A program made the translations under genes and the position numbers. Below are positions 26,260 to 34,597 of a DNA stretch of 64,000 nt, piece after piece. The notes beneath the pieces are model-generated. The model had not been told where the DNA came from, ran no database searches, and saw nothing but the letters and a program-made list of their open reading frames with translations. The stretch comes from Jannaschia formosa (lineage in GTDB: Bacteria; Pseudomonadota; Alphaproteobacteria; Rhodobacterales; Rhodobacteraceae), in contig NZ_QPLJ01000003.1 of the NCBI RefSeq assembly GCF_003340555.1, positions 219,818 to 283,817 on the forward strand, in the 5' to 3' direction. Numbering within the stretch: position 1 is the first letter of the stretch; every line of letters starts with the position of its first letter.

Positions 26260-26721
26260 ATGGACCCCTACCGGCCCCTCGACGACGACGCCCGCGCGCT
26301 GGCCCGCACCCTGCTGGAGGGGGCGGGCTTCGGCGCGCTGGGCACGCTTCGGGACGGCGCGCCGATGGTCACGCGGGCGGGGTGCCTCTGGATCAGCGGC
26401 ACAGGGATGGTGCTGCTGCTCTCGGACCTGTCGGACCACGCGCAGGCGCTGGCCGCCGACCCGGTCTGCTCGCTTCTGGTCGGAGAGCCGGGAGCGAAGG
26501 GCGATCCGCTGACCCATCCGCGCCTGACGCTGATCGGGCGGGCCGAGGCCGCCGACAAGGCGGCGCTGCGCGACACCTATCTGGCGGCGCGGCCCAAGGC
26601 GGGCCTCTACTACGATTTCACCGATTTCCGGCTGGTGCGGATCGCGCCCGCCGAGGCGATGCTGAACGGCGGCTTCGGCAAGGCCTATCGCCTCGCCCCC
26701 GCCGACCTTTCCGCGCTGTGA
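26260..26721 (+). CDS. Pyridoxamine 5'-phosphate oxidase-family protein (HugZ-like)
   Basis: A 153-residue split-barrel flavin-binding-fold protein. It starts DDDARALARTLLEGAGFGALGTLRDGAPMVTRAG, where the early part resembles haem-utilisation HugZ proteins, and has LLLSDLSDHAQALAADPVCSLLV and HPRLTLIGRAE. The C-terminal haem-oxygenase extension of full HugZ is absent, so it is a short PNPOx-family protein of unknown substrate. The ribosome site is weak. It overlaps the next gene by 4 bases. Confidence 0.75.
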   Translation: MDPYRPLDDDARALARTLLEGAGFGALGTLRDGAPMVTRAGCLWISGTGMVLLLSDLSDHAQALAADPVCSLLVGEPGAKGDPLTHPRLTLIGRAEAADKAALRDTYLAARPKAGLYYDFTDFRLVRIAPAEAMLNGGFGKAYRLAPADLSAL

Positions 26722-27185
26722 GGGTGGCGGTGGTGCTGGGCGCGGCGGTGCGCCCGGACGGGACTGCCTCGCCGGCGTTCCGGCTGCGGGTGGCGCATGC
26801 GGTGTCGCTCTGGCGGGGGGGCGAGGTCGCGGCGATCTGCGTCGCCGGCGGGCAAGGCGCCCATGGCGAGGCCGAGGGCATCGTCGGTTGCCGCCTCGCC
26901 GTCGGGATGGGCGTCCCCCCGGAGGCGCTGCTGGCCGAGACGGAGTCCCGGAACACGGTCGAGAACCTCACCTTCGCCGCCCGGATGCTGGAGGGGCGGC
27001 CGATGGTGCTCGTCTCCAGTCGCTGGCACCTGCCGCGCGCCCGCCTCGCGGCGGCGCTGCTGGGCCTGGCGGTCGAGACGTCGGGACCGGCAGGCACCAT
27101 GTCCCGGCGCCGGACGGCGCGCGCGGTCCTGCGCGAGGCGCTGGCCGTGCCGGCAACTGTGGCGAAGGCGCTGCGCGCCCGCTGA
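26718..27185 (+). CDS. YdcF-family (DUF218) protein
   Basis: A 155-residue DUF218 protein. VAVVLGAAVRPDGTASPAFRLRV, ICVAGGQG, ESRNTVENLTFAARML and VLVSSRWHLPRARLAA are the family motifs. E. coli relatives (YdcF, SanA, ElyC) act in envelope-related roles, with ElyC in enterobacterial common antigen; YdcF binds SAM. No membrane anchor is present. GTG start overlapping the preceding stop by 4 bases (GTGA), so expression is coupled to the PNPOx-like gene. Confidence 0.8.
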   Translation: MRVAVVLGAAVRPDGTASPAFRLRVAHAVSLWRGGEVAAICVAGGQGAHGEAEGIVGCRLAVGMGVPPEALLAETESRNTVENLTFAARMLEGRPMVLVSSRWHLPRARLAAALLGLAVETSGPAGTMSRRRTARAVLREALAVPATVAKALRAR

Positions 27186-27351
27186 GGCGGGCCGCCGGCC
27201 GGGTCCGGTCGAGGCGCGACCGCCCCGGCCGTCCGGCGGCCGAGGCGGTCTTCGTCATCCGTGAGTGATGGCGGGCGGCGTGCAACCCCTCGAACCCGCT
27301 GTCCCCCAGCTTGCGACGACACTCATTAAAGAAAGGTTAAGCGGCGCGCTT

Positions 27352-27840
27352 TCAAGAGGCGGCGCGCAACGCGCCCCGGCCGCGCGCCGCGAGCCGCAGG
27401 CCCAGCGCCAGCCATGCCCGGTCGGGCGGGTTCCAGAGCCGATCCAGCGCCGCTTCCCCGTCGATCCAGACCGCCCGATGCCCCGGCTCCGACGGCGGCC
27501 CGAGCAGGGGGCCGGGCGTGCCGAGATAGATCGTGCAGAGCTTCTCGGCGTGGATCTCGTACTCGTCCATGAAGGTGAACCGCCGGTAGGCGCCCAGCCG
27601 GACCAGCCCGCCGCAACGATGGCCCGTCTCCTCCAGCACCTCGCGATGAAGCGCGGGCAGAACCGCCTCGCCCGGGTCGATCCCGCCGCCGGGAAGCTGC
27701 AGCTCGACCCGGCCCGGCATCTGCTGCTCGGTCAGCAGGACCTTGCCCGCGCGGACCAGCACGGCATAGGCGCCGGGGCGCAGGCGGTAGCGCGTGGCGC
27801 GGCGCGGCGGCCGGCCCTGTCGGGCGAGCATGGCGGGCAT
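27352..27840 (-). CDS. Nudix hydrolase
   Basis: A 162-residue Nudix protein with a full Nudix box, GGGIDPGE-AVLPALH-REVLEETG (Gx5Ex7REUxEExGU). The box lies at about residues 51-73. It hydrolyses a nucleoside diphosphate linked to another group; the target is not predictable. The N terminus is Arg-rich. It is divergent from hslO, with palindromic tandem repeats between the two. Confidence 0.85.
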   Translation of the reverse strand: MPAMLARQGRPPRRATRYRLRPGAYAVLVRAGKVLLTEQQMPGRVELQLPGGGIDPGEAVLPALHREVLEETGHRCGGLVRLGAYRRFTFMDEYEIHAEKLCTIYLGTPGPLLGPPSEPGHRAVWIDGEAALDRLWNPPDRAWLALGLRLAARGRGALRAAS

Positions 27841-27945
27841 GACCTCCGGTCAGGTCGGCGGCGGGCCGGGGGTTGGAGAGGCCGCGGCCTCCGACTATAT
27901 GCCGCCCGTATGCAAGCCGGCTCCGCGCCGCGCAAGACCGCCAAC

Positions 27946-28021
27946 GCCGGCCTCCGGCCGGAGAAAACTCCCACAGCCGGCCTGCGGCCGGAGAAGACTC
28001 CCATAGCCGGCCTCCGGCCGG
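27946..28021. repeat. Palindromic 30-bp tandem repeat upstream of hslO
   Basis: About 2.5 units of 30 bases (27946, 27976, 28006), each containing the hairpin CCGGCC-TNC-GGCCGG followed by a GAGAARACTCCCAYA spacer. The units lie between the Nudix gene and hslO. Because the period is 30, they also stay open in the hslO frame. Confidence 0.8.
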
Positions 28022-28041
28022 ACAAGCAGGGACATCCCGCC

Positions 28042-29052
28042 ATGACCGAGACCGCCACGACCCTTCTCTGGGACGACACCGTATTGCCCTTCCAGCTCGA
28101 CGCCTCCGACATCCGGGGCCGCGTCGCGCGGCTGGACGGGGTGCTGGAACAGGTGCTGGCCCAGCACGACTACCCGCCCGCCATCGAAGCGCTGGTGGCC
28201 GAGATGTCCCTGCTGACCGCGCTGATCGGGCAGACCATCGACCTGCGCTGGAAGCTGTCGCTGCAGGTCCGCGGCGACGGCCCTGCCCGCCTGATCGCGA
28301 CCGACTACTACGGCCCCACCGACGAGGGCGCGCCCGCGCGCATCCGGGCCTATGCCAGCTACGACCAGGACCGCCAGGCCGAGATGACCCTGGGCGGTGC
28401 CGCCCCCTTCGACCTGATCGGCAAGGGCTATTTCGCCGTGCTCCTCGACCAGGGGCCGGACACCGTGCCCTATCAGGGGATCACGCCGATCGCGGGCGGC
28501 TCGCTCTCGTCCTGCGCAGAGACCTACTTCGCGCAGTCCGAACAGCTGCCGACCCGCTTCTCGCTGGCCTATGGCCGCTCGACCCTGCCCGGTCAGGGAG
28601 AGAACTGGCGCGCGGGCGGGGTGATGCTGCAGCACATGCCCAAGAAGGGCATGCACGTCACCGGCGACGCCTCCGGCGAGGGCGGCCTGCTGACCGCCGG
28701 CGACGTGCTGGACGCGGATGAGGGCGAAAACTGGAACCGCGCCAACATCCTGCTCGACACCACCGACGAGATGGAGCTGATCGGCCCCTCCGTCGCGCCC
28801 ACGGACCTGCTGCTGCGGCTCTTCCACGAGGAGGGACCGCGCGTCTTCGACCCGCAGCCAGTGCGCTTCGGCTGTTCCTGCGGGCCCGACAAGGTGCGCC
28901 AGTCGCTGTCGATCTACTCGGCCAAGGACATCGCGACGATGACCACGGACGAGGGCACGGTGACGGCGGACTGCCAGTTCTGCGGCGCCCATTACGTCTT
29001 CGACCCCGAGACGCTGGGCTTCGAGGCGACGAAGGACCCGCATGACGCCTGA
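28042..29052 (+). CDS. hslO: Redox-regulated chaperone Hsp33
   Basis: A 336-residue Hsp33. The zinc redox switch is intact: CSC (Cys278, Cys280) and CQFC (Cys311, Cys314). Oxidation of these cysteines releases zinc and activates holdase activity in the cytoplasm. The N-terminal domain shows LVAEMSLLTALIGQTIDLRWKLSLQVRG. The ATG at 28042 fits family N termini (TLLWDDTVLPFQLD); an in-frame ATG at 27910 would add 44 residues made of the palindromic repeat and is less likely. The 3' end overlaps the next gene by 11 bases. Confidence 0.9.
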   Translation: MTETATTLLWDDTVLPFQLDASDIRGRVARLDGVLEQVLAQHDYPPAIEALVAEMSLLTALIGQTIDLRWKLSLQVRGDGPARLIATDYYGPTDEGAPARIRAYASYDQDRQAEMTLGGAAPFDLIGKGYFAVLLDQGPDTVPYQGITPIAGGSLSSCAETYFAQSEQLPTRFSLAYGRSTLPGQGENWRAGGVMLQHMPKKGMHVTGDASGEGGLLTAGDVLDADEGENWNRANILLDTTDEMELIGPSVAPTDLLLRLFHEEGPRVFDPQPVRFGCSCGPDKVRQSLSIYSAKDIATMTTDEGTVTADCQFCGAHYVFDPETLGFEATKDPHDA

Positions 29053-29644
29053 CGCGCTGCGCGCCGCGCTGGACCATTCCGGCGCGGCGTCTTCCGATTT
29101 CGACCTGAACCCCGACGTGATCCTGCCGGGGCGCCGCGTGCTGCGCGACGCCGCCGTGCTGGTCGCCTTCCAGCAGGCCCCCGACGGCCTGCGCCTGCTG
29201 CTGACCAAGCGGTCCTCCCGGCTGCGCCACCACCCCGGTCAGATCGCCTTCCCGGGTGGCAAGATGGATGCGGGCGAGACGCCCGAACAGGCCGCCCTGC
29301 GCGAGGCTGCCGAAGAGGTCGGTCTGCCCGGCGCCGACGTCCTGGGCCGCCTTCCATCGCACGAGACGGTGACCGGCTTCACCGTCACCCCTGTGCTGGC
29401 GCTGATCGAGCCCTTCGCCCCCGTGCCCGAGCCGGGCGAGGTCGAGGAGGTCTTCTCCGTCCCCGCCGCGCATGTGCTCGACCCCGCGCGCTTCGCCGTC
29501 GAGGAGCGACGCTGGCGCGGGCAGTGGCGCCGCTACTACGCGGTGCCCTATGGTCCCTACTACATCTGGGGGGCGACCGCGCGCATCCTGCGCGGGCTCG
29601 CCGACAGGATCGGGGCGGAGCAGGGGCATGACGATCACCGATGA
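29042..29644 (+). CDS. CoA pyrophosphatase, Nudix family
   Basis: A 200-residue Nudix hydrolase with the CoA-diphosphatase extension directly before the Nudix box: LLLTKRSSRLRHHPGQIAFPGG, then GKMDAGETPEQAALREAAEEVGL. This combination (UPF0035) marks enzymes cleaving CoA or its oxidised forms into 4'-phosphopantetheine and 3',5'-ADP. It is coupled to hslO upstream (11-base overlap) and to the CCA-adding enzyme downstream (17-base overlap). Confidence 0.88.
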   Translation: MTPDALRAALDHSGAASSDFDLNPDVILPGRRVLRDAAVLVAFQQAPDGLRLLLTKRSSRLRHHPGQIAFPGGKMDAGETPEQAALREAAEEVGLPGADVLGRLPSHETVTGFTVTPVLALIEPFAPVPEPGEVEEVFSVPAAHVLDPARFAVEERRWRGQWRRYYAVPYGPYYIWGATARILRGLADRIGAEQGHDDHR

Positions 29645-30779
29645 CTGGCTGACCGCCGCGCCGACGCAGGCGGTGATGGGCATGCTGGAGGCCGGCGGCC
29701 ACCGTGCCCTGGCCGTGGGCGGCTGCGTGCGCAACGCGCTGCTGGGCGCGCCGGTCTCCGACATCGACATCGCCACCGACGCCCGGCCCGAGCGGGTGAT
29801 CGAGCTGGCGAAGGCCGCCGGCTTGAAGCCGGTGCCGACCGGCATCGACCACGGCACCGTCACCGTCGTCGCCCACGGCGCCCCGCATGAGGTGACCACC
29901 TTCCGCCGCGACGTGGACACCGACGGCCGCCACGCCACCGTCGCCTTCACCGACCGGGTGGTCGAGGACGCGGCCCGCCGCGACTTCACGATGAACGCAC
30001 TCTATGCGGGCCGCGACGGGACACTCGTCGATCCGCTGGGCGGGTTGCCGGACCTCAGGGCCCGGCATGTGCGCTTCATCCGCGACCCCGAGGCGCGCAT
30101 CCGCGAGGACTATCTCCGCATCCTGCGCTTCTTCCGCTTCACCGCCTGGTATGGCGACCCGTCCCACGGGCTCGACGCCGAGGGCCTCGCCGCCTGCGCG
30201 GCCGAGGCCGAGGGCCTCTCGCGGCTCAGCGCCGAGCGCATCGGCCACGAGATGCGCAAGCTTCTCGCCGCGCCCGACCCGGCCCCGGTGGTCGCCGCGA
30301 TGGCGCAGGCGGGCATCCTCGCGCGGGTCATGCCCGGCGCCGACCCTTCGGCGCTCGCCCCCGCCGTCCATCTCGGCCTCGCCGACTGGATCGCCCGCGC
30401 CGCCGCGCTGGGCGGCGACACCGGGGGCTGGCGGCTGTCGAAGGCCGAGGCGAGGGAGCTCGATGCGCTCGCCACCGCCGCCCGCGATGGCACCCGCCCC
30501 TTCGCGCTGGGCGACGCGCTCGGATCGCGCGGCGCCGACGCCGTTCGCCTGCGCGCCGCGCTGACGGGCGTGGCCCCCGACCCGCAGGACCTCGCCCTGG
30601 CCGAGCGGGGCGCCACCGCGACCTTCCCGCTCAAGGCCGCCGACCTGATGCCCGACCTGACCGGCCCCGCCCTCGGACAGGCTCTCGCCGCCGCCCGCAC
30701 GGCCTGGAGCGCCGGCGACGGCCGCCCCTCGCGCGAAGAGTTGGTCGACCTCGCCCTCTCGACCTCCGGGTCCGGCTGA
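29628..30779 (+). CDS. cca: CCA tRNA nucleotidyltransferase
   Basis: A 383-residue class II nucleotidyltransferase. VGGCVRNALLGAPVSDIDIATDA holds the GG...DxD catalytic site, followed by RRDFTMNALYAGRDG and IREDYLRILRFFRF, the RRD and neck motifs that select CTP and ATP. It adds or repairs the 3' CCA of tRNAs, or is a polyA polymerase of the same family. ATG at 29628, overlapping the CoA pyrophosphatase gene by 17 bases. The order hslO-nudix-cca is, from memory, common in Rhodobacterales. Confidence 0.9.
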   Translation: MTITDDWLTAAPTQAVMGMLEAGGHRALAVGGCVRNALLGAPVSDIDIATDARPERVIELAKAAGLKPVPTGIDHGTVTVVAHGAPHEVTTFRRDVDTDGRHATVAFTDRVVEDAARRDFTMNALYAGRDGTLVDPLGGLPDLRARHVRFIRDPEARIREDYLRILRFFRFTAWYGDPSHGLDAEGLAACAAEAEGLSRLSAERIGHEMRKLLAAPDPAPVVAAMAQAGILARVMPGADPSALAPAVHLGLADWIARAAALGGDTGGWRLSKAEARELDALATAARDGTRPFALGDALGSRGADAVRLRAALTGVAPDPQDLALAERGATATFPLKAADLMPDLTGPALGQALAAARTAWSAGDGRPSREELVDLALSTSGSG

Positions 30780-30927
30780 TCCGCCCGCGCGCAAGCGCGC
30801 CCCCGGATCGGAACCGCTCGACGCACGCCTCGACCGCTCCCGGCGAGGGGCATCCCCCACCACAGCCTCTCGCGCCGCCGCGGGAACCCCGCATTCCGCC
30901 CCGCGTTCCTCCCCTGCGAGGTGCCCC

Positions 30928-32388
30928 ATGTCGAGATTGCTGCGAACCGTCCTCTTCCTCCTGCTGACCGCCCTCGCCGGGCAGGCCGTCGCGCAGACCG
31001 CCCTCCGGCTCTCGGCCCCCTTCGACCCTGGCCTCCTGAGCCGCGACGAGCTGCGCACCCTGCAGGCGGCCCTCGCCGTCGAGGGCAGCTACGATGCCCT
31101 GCTCGACGGCGCCTGGGGCCGCGGCAGCCAGAGCGCGCTGGAAGATTGGGTCCGGACCTCCAGTGCCGGGGGCACGCCGACCTGGCGCGACGTGCGCGCC
31201 CTGGTGCGCCGCTTTCAGGCCGAGCATGACGTTAACGGCTGGACCCCGGTCCGGCATCCCGACAGCCGGCTCTCGCATCTGCGCCCCGACCGGCTCCTGC
31301 GGCAGAGCGCGGATGGCGACGAGACCCGCTTCGTGTCCGAGGACGGCGGCCTCGCCATCGTCACGCGGCGGGGCGGGCTGCGGCCGACCGACCTGCACGA
31401 GGCGTTCCTTGCCGACGCCGCGCAGGGCGCGCAGCCCTATCGCGTCCGCGAGGAGGACCGCATCATCACCTCGGCCCGGATGCGGGGCGGGCGCCATGTC
31501 TATGTCCGCTCCGACCGGGAGCTCGGCATCTGGATCACCCATATCCTGCTCTCCGACGAGGCCAATCGCGGGCGGCTCGGCCTGATCGCGTCGAGCTTCC
31601 GCCGCGGCCCGATGGAGGATGTCGACCCCGCGAACGACCCGGTGCTGGGCACGCTGATCGCCGAGACCGGACTCCCCCTGCCCGAAGTCGCGTCCCCCGC
31701 GCCCTCCAATGATGGGGGCGACCCGCTGGAGGCGCTTCTGGCAGGCGTGCTCGAACGGGCCCTCGACGAGCTGACCGAGCGCGAGGCGGAGCCGCGCCAG
31801 CCCGCCGCCGCGCCGCCGCCCCCCGACCGGCCCGCCCCTCCGCGCGCGGCCTCCGGCTTCTACGTCAACACCACCGACATTGTCACCAGCGCCGATATCG
31901 CGACGCGCTGCGACGGGGTCCGGATCGCGGGTGGCCGGGACGTCTCGCTGCTGACGGTCGACCGAGACCGCGGCATCGCGATCTTCGAGGGGCCGGGTCC
32001 GATGCGCCGCTTCCTGCCGCTCTCCGCCCGCGGGACGGAGGCCGGCGCCGAGGTGACGACCGCCTCGCGCCGCCCGCAGGGCAGCGGGCTGCAGACCTTC
32101 GGCGGGCAGGTCGTCGCGGCGCGCGGCGCGGACCGCGACGGCGGCTGGATCGAGCATGACCTCGGCGCCCCCCGCGCCGGAGAGCTGGGCGCGCCGCTGC
32201 TCGACCGCGACGGCGCCGTCCTAGCCATCTGGCTGGACGACCGCCGCGCCGCCACCCGCGCCCCCTCCGCCGGCGCCCTCGCCCGCGCATTCCAGGTCGC
32301 GGGCGTCCCCTTCCTCAGCGGCACAGGCGGCCTCGACGCCTCCGACCGGGCGGGCGAAGCGGTCGTCTCGCTGGTCTGCGCGCGCTGA
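30928..32388 (+). CDS. Secreted trypsin-fold pseudoprotease, paralogue of next gene
   Basis: A 486-residue exported protein (signal peptide LFLLLTALAGQAVAQ). The N-terminal part, FDPGLLSRDELRTLQAALAV then LLDGAWGRGSQSALEDW, looks like a peptidoglycan-binding or short repeat domain. A Pro/Ala linker (about 290-305) leads to a trypsin-like domain aligned with that of the next gene. All triad positions are changed: His to Asp323 (TSADIA against TGAHVV), Asp to Gly349 (RGIAIF against TDLAVL), Ser to Leu420 (GELGAPLL against GNSGGPLL). The fold seems kept but not catalysis. It lies 127 bases upstream of its paralogue. Confidence 0.7.
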   Translation: MSRLLRTVLFLLLTALAGQAVAQTALRLSAPFDPGLLSRDELRTLQAALAVEGSYDALLDGAWGRGSQSALEDWVRTSSAGGTPTWRDVRALVRRFQAEHDVNGWTPVRHPDSRLSHLRPDRLLRQSADGDETRFVSEDGGLAIVTRRGGLRPTDLHEAFLADAAQGAQPYRVREEDRIITSARMRGGRHVYVRSDRELGIWITHILLSDEANRGRLGLIASSFRRGPMEDVDPANDPVLGTLIAETGLPLPEVASPAPSNDGGDPLEALLAGVLERALDELTEREAEPRQPAAAPPPPDRPAPPRAASGFYVNTTDIVTSADIATRCDGVRIAGGRDVSLLTVDRDRGIAIFEGPGPMRRFLPLSARGTEAGAEVTTASRRPQGSGLQTFGGQVVAARGADRDGGWIEHDLGAPRAGELGAPLLDRDGAVLAIWLDDRRAATRAPSAGALARAFQVAGVPFLSGTGGLDASDRAGEAVVSLVCAR

Positions 32389-32515
32389 CGGCGCCGCGCG
32401 TAGGAGCCAAGGGCTCCCCATCGAACGCCCTGCGGACCATCGCTGCCGATCGGATCGGTCGGGGCCGCGCCGTGCAGCGTCTGGACAGAACCGGACCCTC
32501 TGCTAGCGTCATGCC

Positions 32516-33898
32516 ATGCGGCTCATCCTCGTCCTCGTCTCGGTCCTTCTCTGCGCCGTTCCTGCGGGGGCACAGGACCGCACCTTCGATGCCGGTCTTC
32601 TCACGAGGGAGGATGCGCGGCTGCTTCAGGCGGCCCTCTCCTTTCGTGGAGACTATGTCGGCCGAATCGACGGGGCCTGGGGCGCGCGGAGCGGAGGCGC
32701 CTTGACCGCCGCCGCCGGGCGGGACCCGACCGAGGCTGCCGTGCTGGCGACCCTGCTGCCGTTCCTCGAGGATTTCGAGGCCGCGGAGTGGACTCCGTTC
32801 AATCCCTCCGGGACATCCGCGTTGCTGCCGAACCGGGTCCTGCTGGCGGACGAAGGGCCCGACTTCTACGAGCTGCACACCCCCGACCGAGCTCTCGTCG
32901 TCCGCTACATCTTCCGGCCGGGCAGCGAGACCGGCGCCATGCACGACTGGCTGGAGGCCGCGCATGTCGGGCCGAAGCCGTTCTATCGCGCCGACACCTC
33001 CGACGCCTTCATAAGCGGTGGGGCGATCTCGTCCGGAAAGGAGGTCTACCTCCGCACGATCCGCAAGGCGGGCGTCTTCGAGACCGTCCTCGTCCAATGG
33101 GACCCCTCGCAGGCCGGGCGCGCCCGCGTCATCGTCGCGAGCCTCTCGAACGGCTGGGTCGATCCCCTCTCCTTCCCGGAAGCCGGCTACCTGGCCCTGA
33201 TCCTCGCCCGGATGGACGCGGGGGACCCCGCTCCGGACGCGGTCTCTTCCGATGCAGGACCGGCTGGGCGCAGCGGCCGGATCGGAACCGGAACGGGGTT
33301 CTACGTGACCGACACGGACGTCGTGACCGGCGCCCATGTCGTCGAAGGCTGCGACCGCCTGTCCCTGCCTGACGGCTCCGGGCTGCTCGTCATCCGCAGC
33401 GATGCGGGGACCGACCTCGCCGTCCTGCGTGCGGCCAGGCGGTCGGCCCATTGGCTCGACCTCTCGACCGGAGGCTCGGACCGGCTCGGCGCGCCGGTCG
33501 TGGCGCTGGGCTTTCCCTATGCCGGACTCTTCGAGCAGGGCCTCAGCGCGACGCGCGGCAATATCAGCGCCCTTCGCGGGATCGACGGCTCAGAGGACGA
33601 ACTGACGATGACGGCGCCGGTCCAACCCGGCAATAGCGGCGGCCCGCTGCTCGACGGGCAGGGACGGGTCGTCGGGGTCGTGAGCTATCGGGCCTCCGAG
33701 GAATTCACGCGGGAGAGGTCCGGGACGGTCGCGCAGAACCTCAACGGCGGGACCCGGCTGAAGCCGTTGCGCCAGTTCCTTGGCGCGGCCGGCGTCCGCC
33801 TTCCCCCGCCATCGGCGGACACCAGGGACACCTCGAACGGGCTGCCCGACGCGCTGATCCGCGCAGTCGTCCTGATCGAATGCCACGCCGCGCGCTAG
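32516..33898 (+). CDS. Secreted trypsin-like serine protease with N-terminal repeat domain
   Basis: A 460-residue exported protein with signal peptide LVLVSVLLCAVPAGAQ. The N-terminal region repeats the pattern of its upstream paralogue (FDAGLLTREDARLLQAALSF, RIDGAWGARSGGAL). The C-terminal half is a trypsin/DegP-like protease domain with an intact triad: His274 in VVTGAHVVEGC, Asp300 in GTDLAVLRA, Ser374 in VQPGNSGGPLL. No PDZ domain follows. It probably works in the periplasm, perhaps near peptidoglycan. Cys in EGCDR and IECHAAR could form a disulfide, also possible in the paralogue. Confidence 0.8.
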   Translation: MRLILVLVSVLLCAVPAGAQDRTFDAGLLTREDARLLQAALSFRGDYVGRIDGAWGARSGGALTAAAGRDPTEAAVLATLLPFLEDFEAAEWTPFNPSGTSALLPNRVLLADEGPDFYELHTPDRALVVRYIFRPGSETGAMHDWLEAAHVGPKPFYRADTSDAFISGGAISSGKEVYLRTIRKAGVFETVLVQWDPSQAGRARVIVASLSNGWVDPLSFPEAGYLALILARMDAGDPAPDAVSSDAGPAGRSGRIGTGTGFYVTDTDVVTGAHVVEGCDRLSLPDGSGLLVIRSDAGTDLAVLRAARRSAHWLDLSTGGSDRLGAPVVALGFPYAGLFEQGLSATRGNISALRGIDGSEDELTMTAPVQPGNSGGPLLDGQGRVVGVVSYRASEEFTRERSGTVAQNLNGGTRLKPLRQFLGAAGVRLPPPSADTRDTSNGLPDALIRAVVLIECHAAR

Positions 33899-33907
33899 GC
33901 GCGGAAC

Positions 33908-33947
33908 GTCCGACGCGGATCACCCGTCGGTCCGACGCGGATCACCC
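33908..33947. repeat. 18-bp direct repeat, period 22
   Basis: GTCCGACGCGGATCACCC occurs at 33908-33925 and again at 33930-33947, between the protease stop and the NfuA-like gene. Possible paired protein-binding sites or slippage; no further copies were noticed nearby. Confidence 0.7.
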
Positions 33948-34036
33948 ATGAAATCCGCCCGACAGTTTAGAACCGTTCCAAGTTCTTGACGGAAGCCTGC
34001 CGGAGGCGCACATAGAGGTCCAACCCGGAGGCGCCG

Positions 34037-34597
34037 ATGTTCATCCAGACCGAGACCACCCCGAATCCCGCGACGCTCAAGTTCCTGCCCGGCCAGTCCG
34101 TGCTCGACCAGGGCACCGCCGACTTCCCCGACGCCGAGTCCGCCGCCCCCTCGCCGCTGGCCCGGCGCCTGTTCGACATCCCGGGCGTGACCGGCGTGTT
34201 CCTCGGTCACGACTTCGTGACCGTGACCAAGGCGGACGCGACCGAGTGGGACCACGTGAAGCCGGCCATCCTCGGCGGAATCATGGAACATTTCCAGTCG
34301 GGTGCCCCCGCCATCGAGGGCGAGGCCCAGGCCGCCCACGGCGCCCATCACGACGAGGCGGACAGCGCCATCGTCGGCCAGATCACCGAGCTTCTGGACA
34401 CCCGCGTCCGCCCCGCCGTCGCGCAGGACGGCGGCGACATCACCTTCCACGGCTTCGACCGGGGCGTGGTCTACCTTCAGATGAAGGGCGCCTGCGCGGG
34501 CTGCCCCTCCTCGACGATGACGCTGAAGATGGGCATCGAGAACCTGCTCCGGCACTACATCCCCGAAGTGCTGGAGGTCCGGCCCGTCGGCCTGTGA
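34037..34597 (+). CDS. nfuA: NifU-like Fe-S scaffold/carrier protein
   Basis: A 186-residue protein with an N-terminal Nfu_N domain (MFIQTETTPNPATLKFLPG) and a C-terminal NifU domain with CAGCPSS, whose two cysteines bind a [4Fe-4S] cluster at a dimer interface. It carries clusters to target enzymes in the cytoplasm. A His/Ala/Glu-rich linker separates the domains. Followed with a 4-base overlap by tsaB. Confidence 0.88.
   Translation: MFIQTETTPNPATLKFLPGQSVLDQGTADFPDAESAAPSPLARRLFDIPGVTGVFLGHDFVTVTKADATEWDHVKPAILGGIMEHFQSGAPAIEGEAQAAHGAHHDEADSAIVGQITELLDTRVRPAVAQDGGDITFHGFDRGVVYLQMKGACAGCPSSTMTLKMGIENLLRHYIPEVLEVRPVGL

Noticed and set aside
27910-28041. N-terminal extension of Hsp33 from ATG 27910
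   Set aside because: The added residues come only from the palindromic repeat, and Hsp33 family N termini fit the ATG at 28042.
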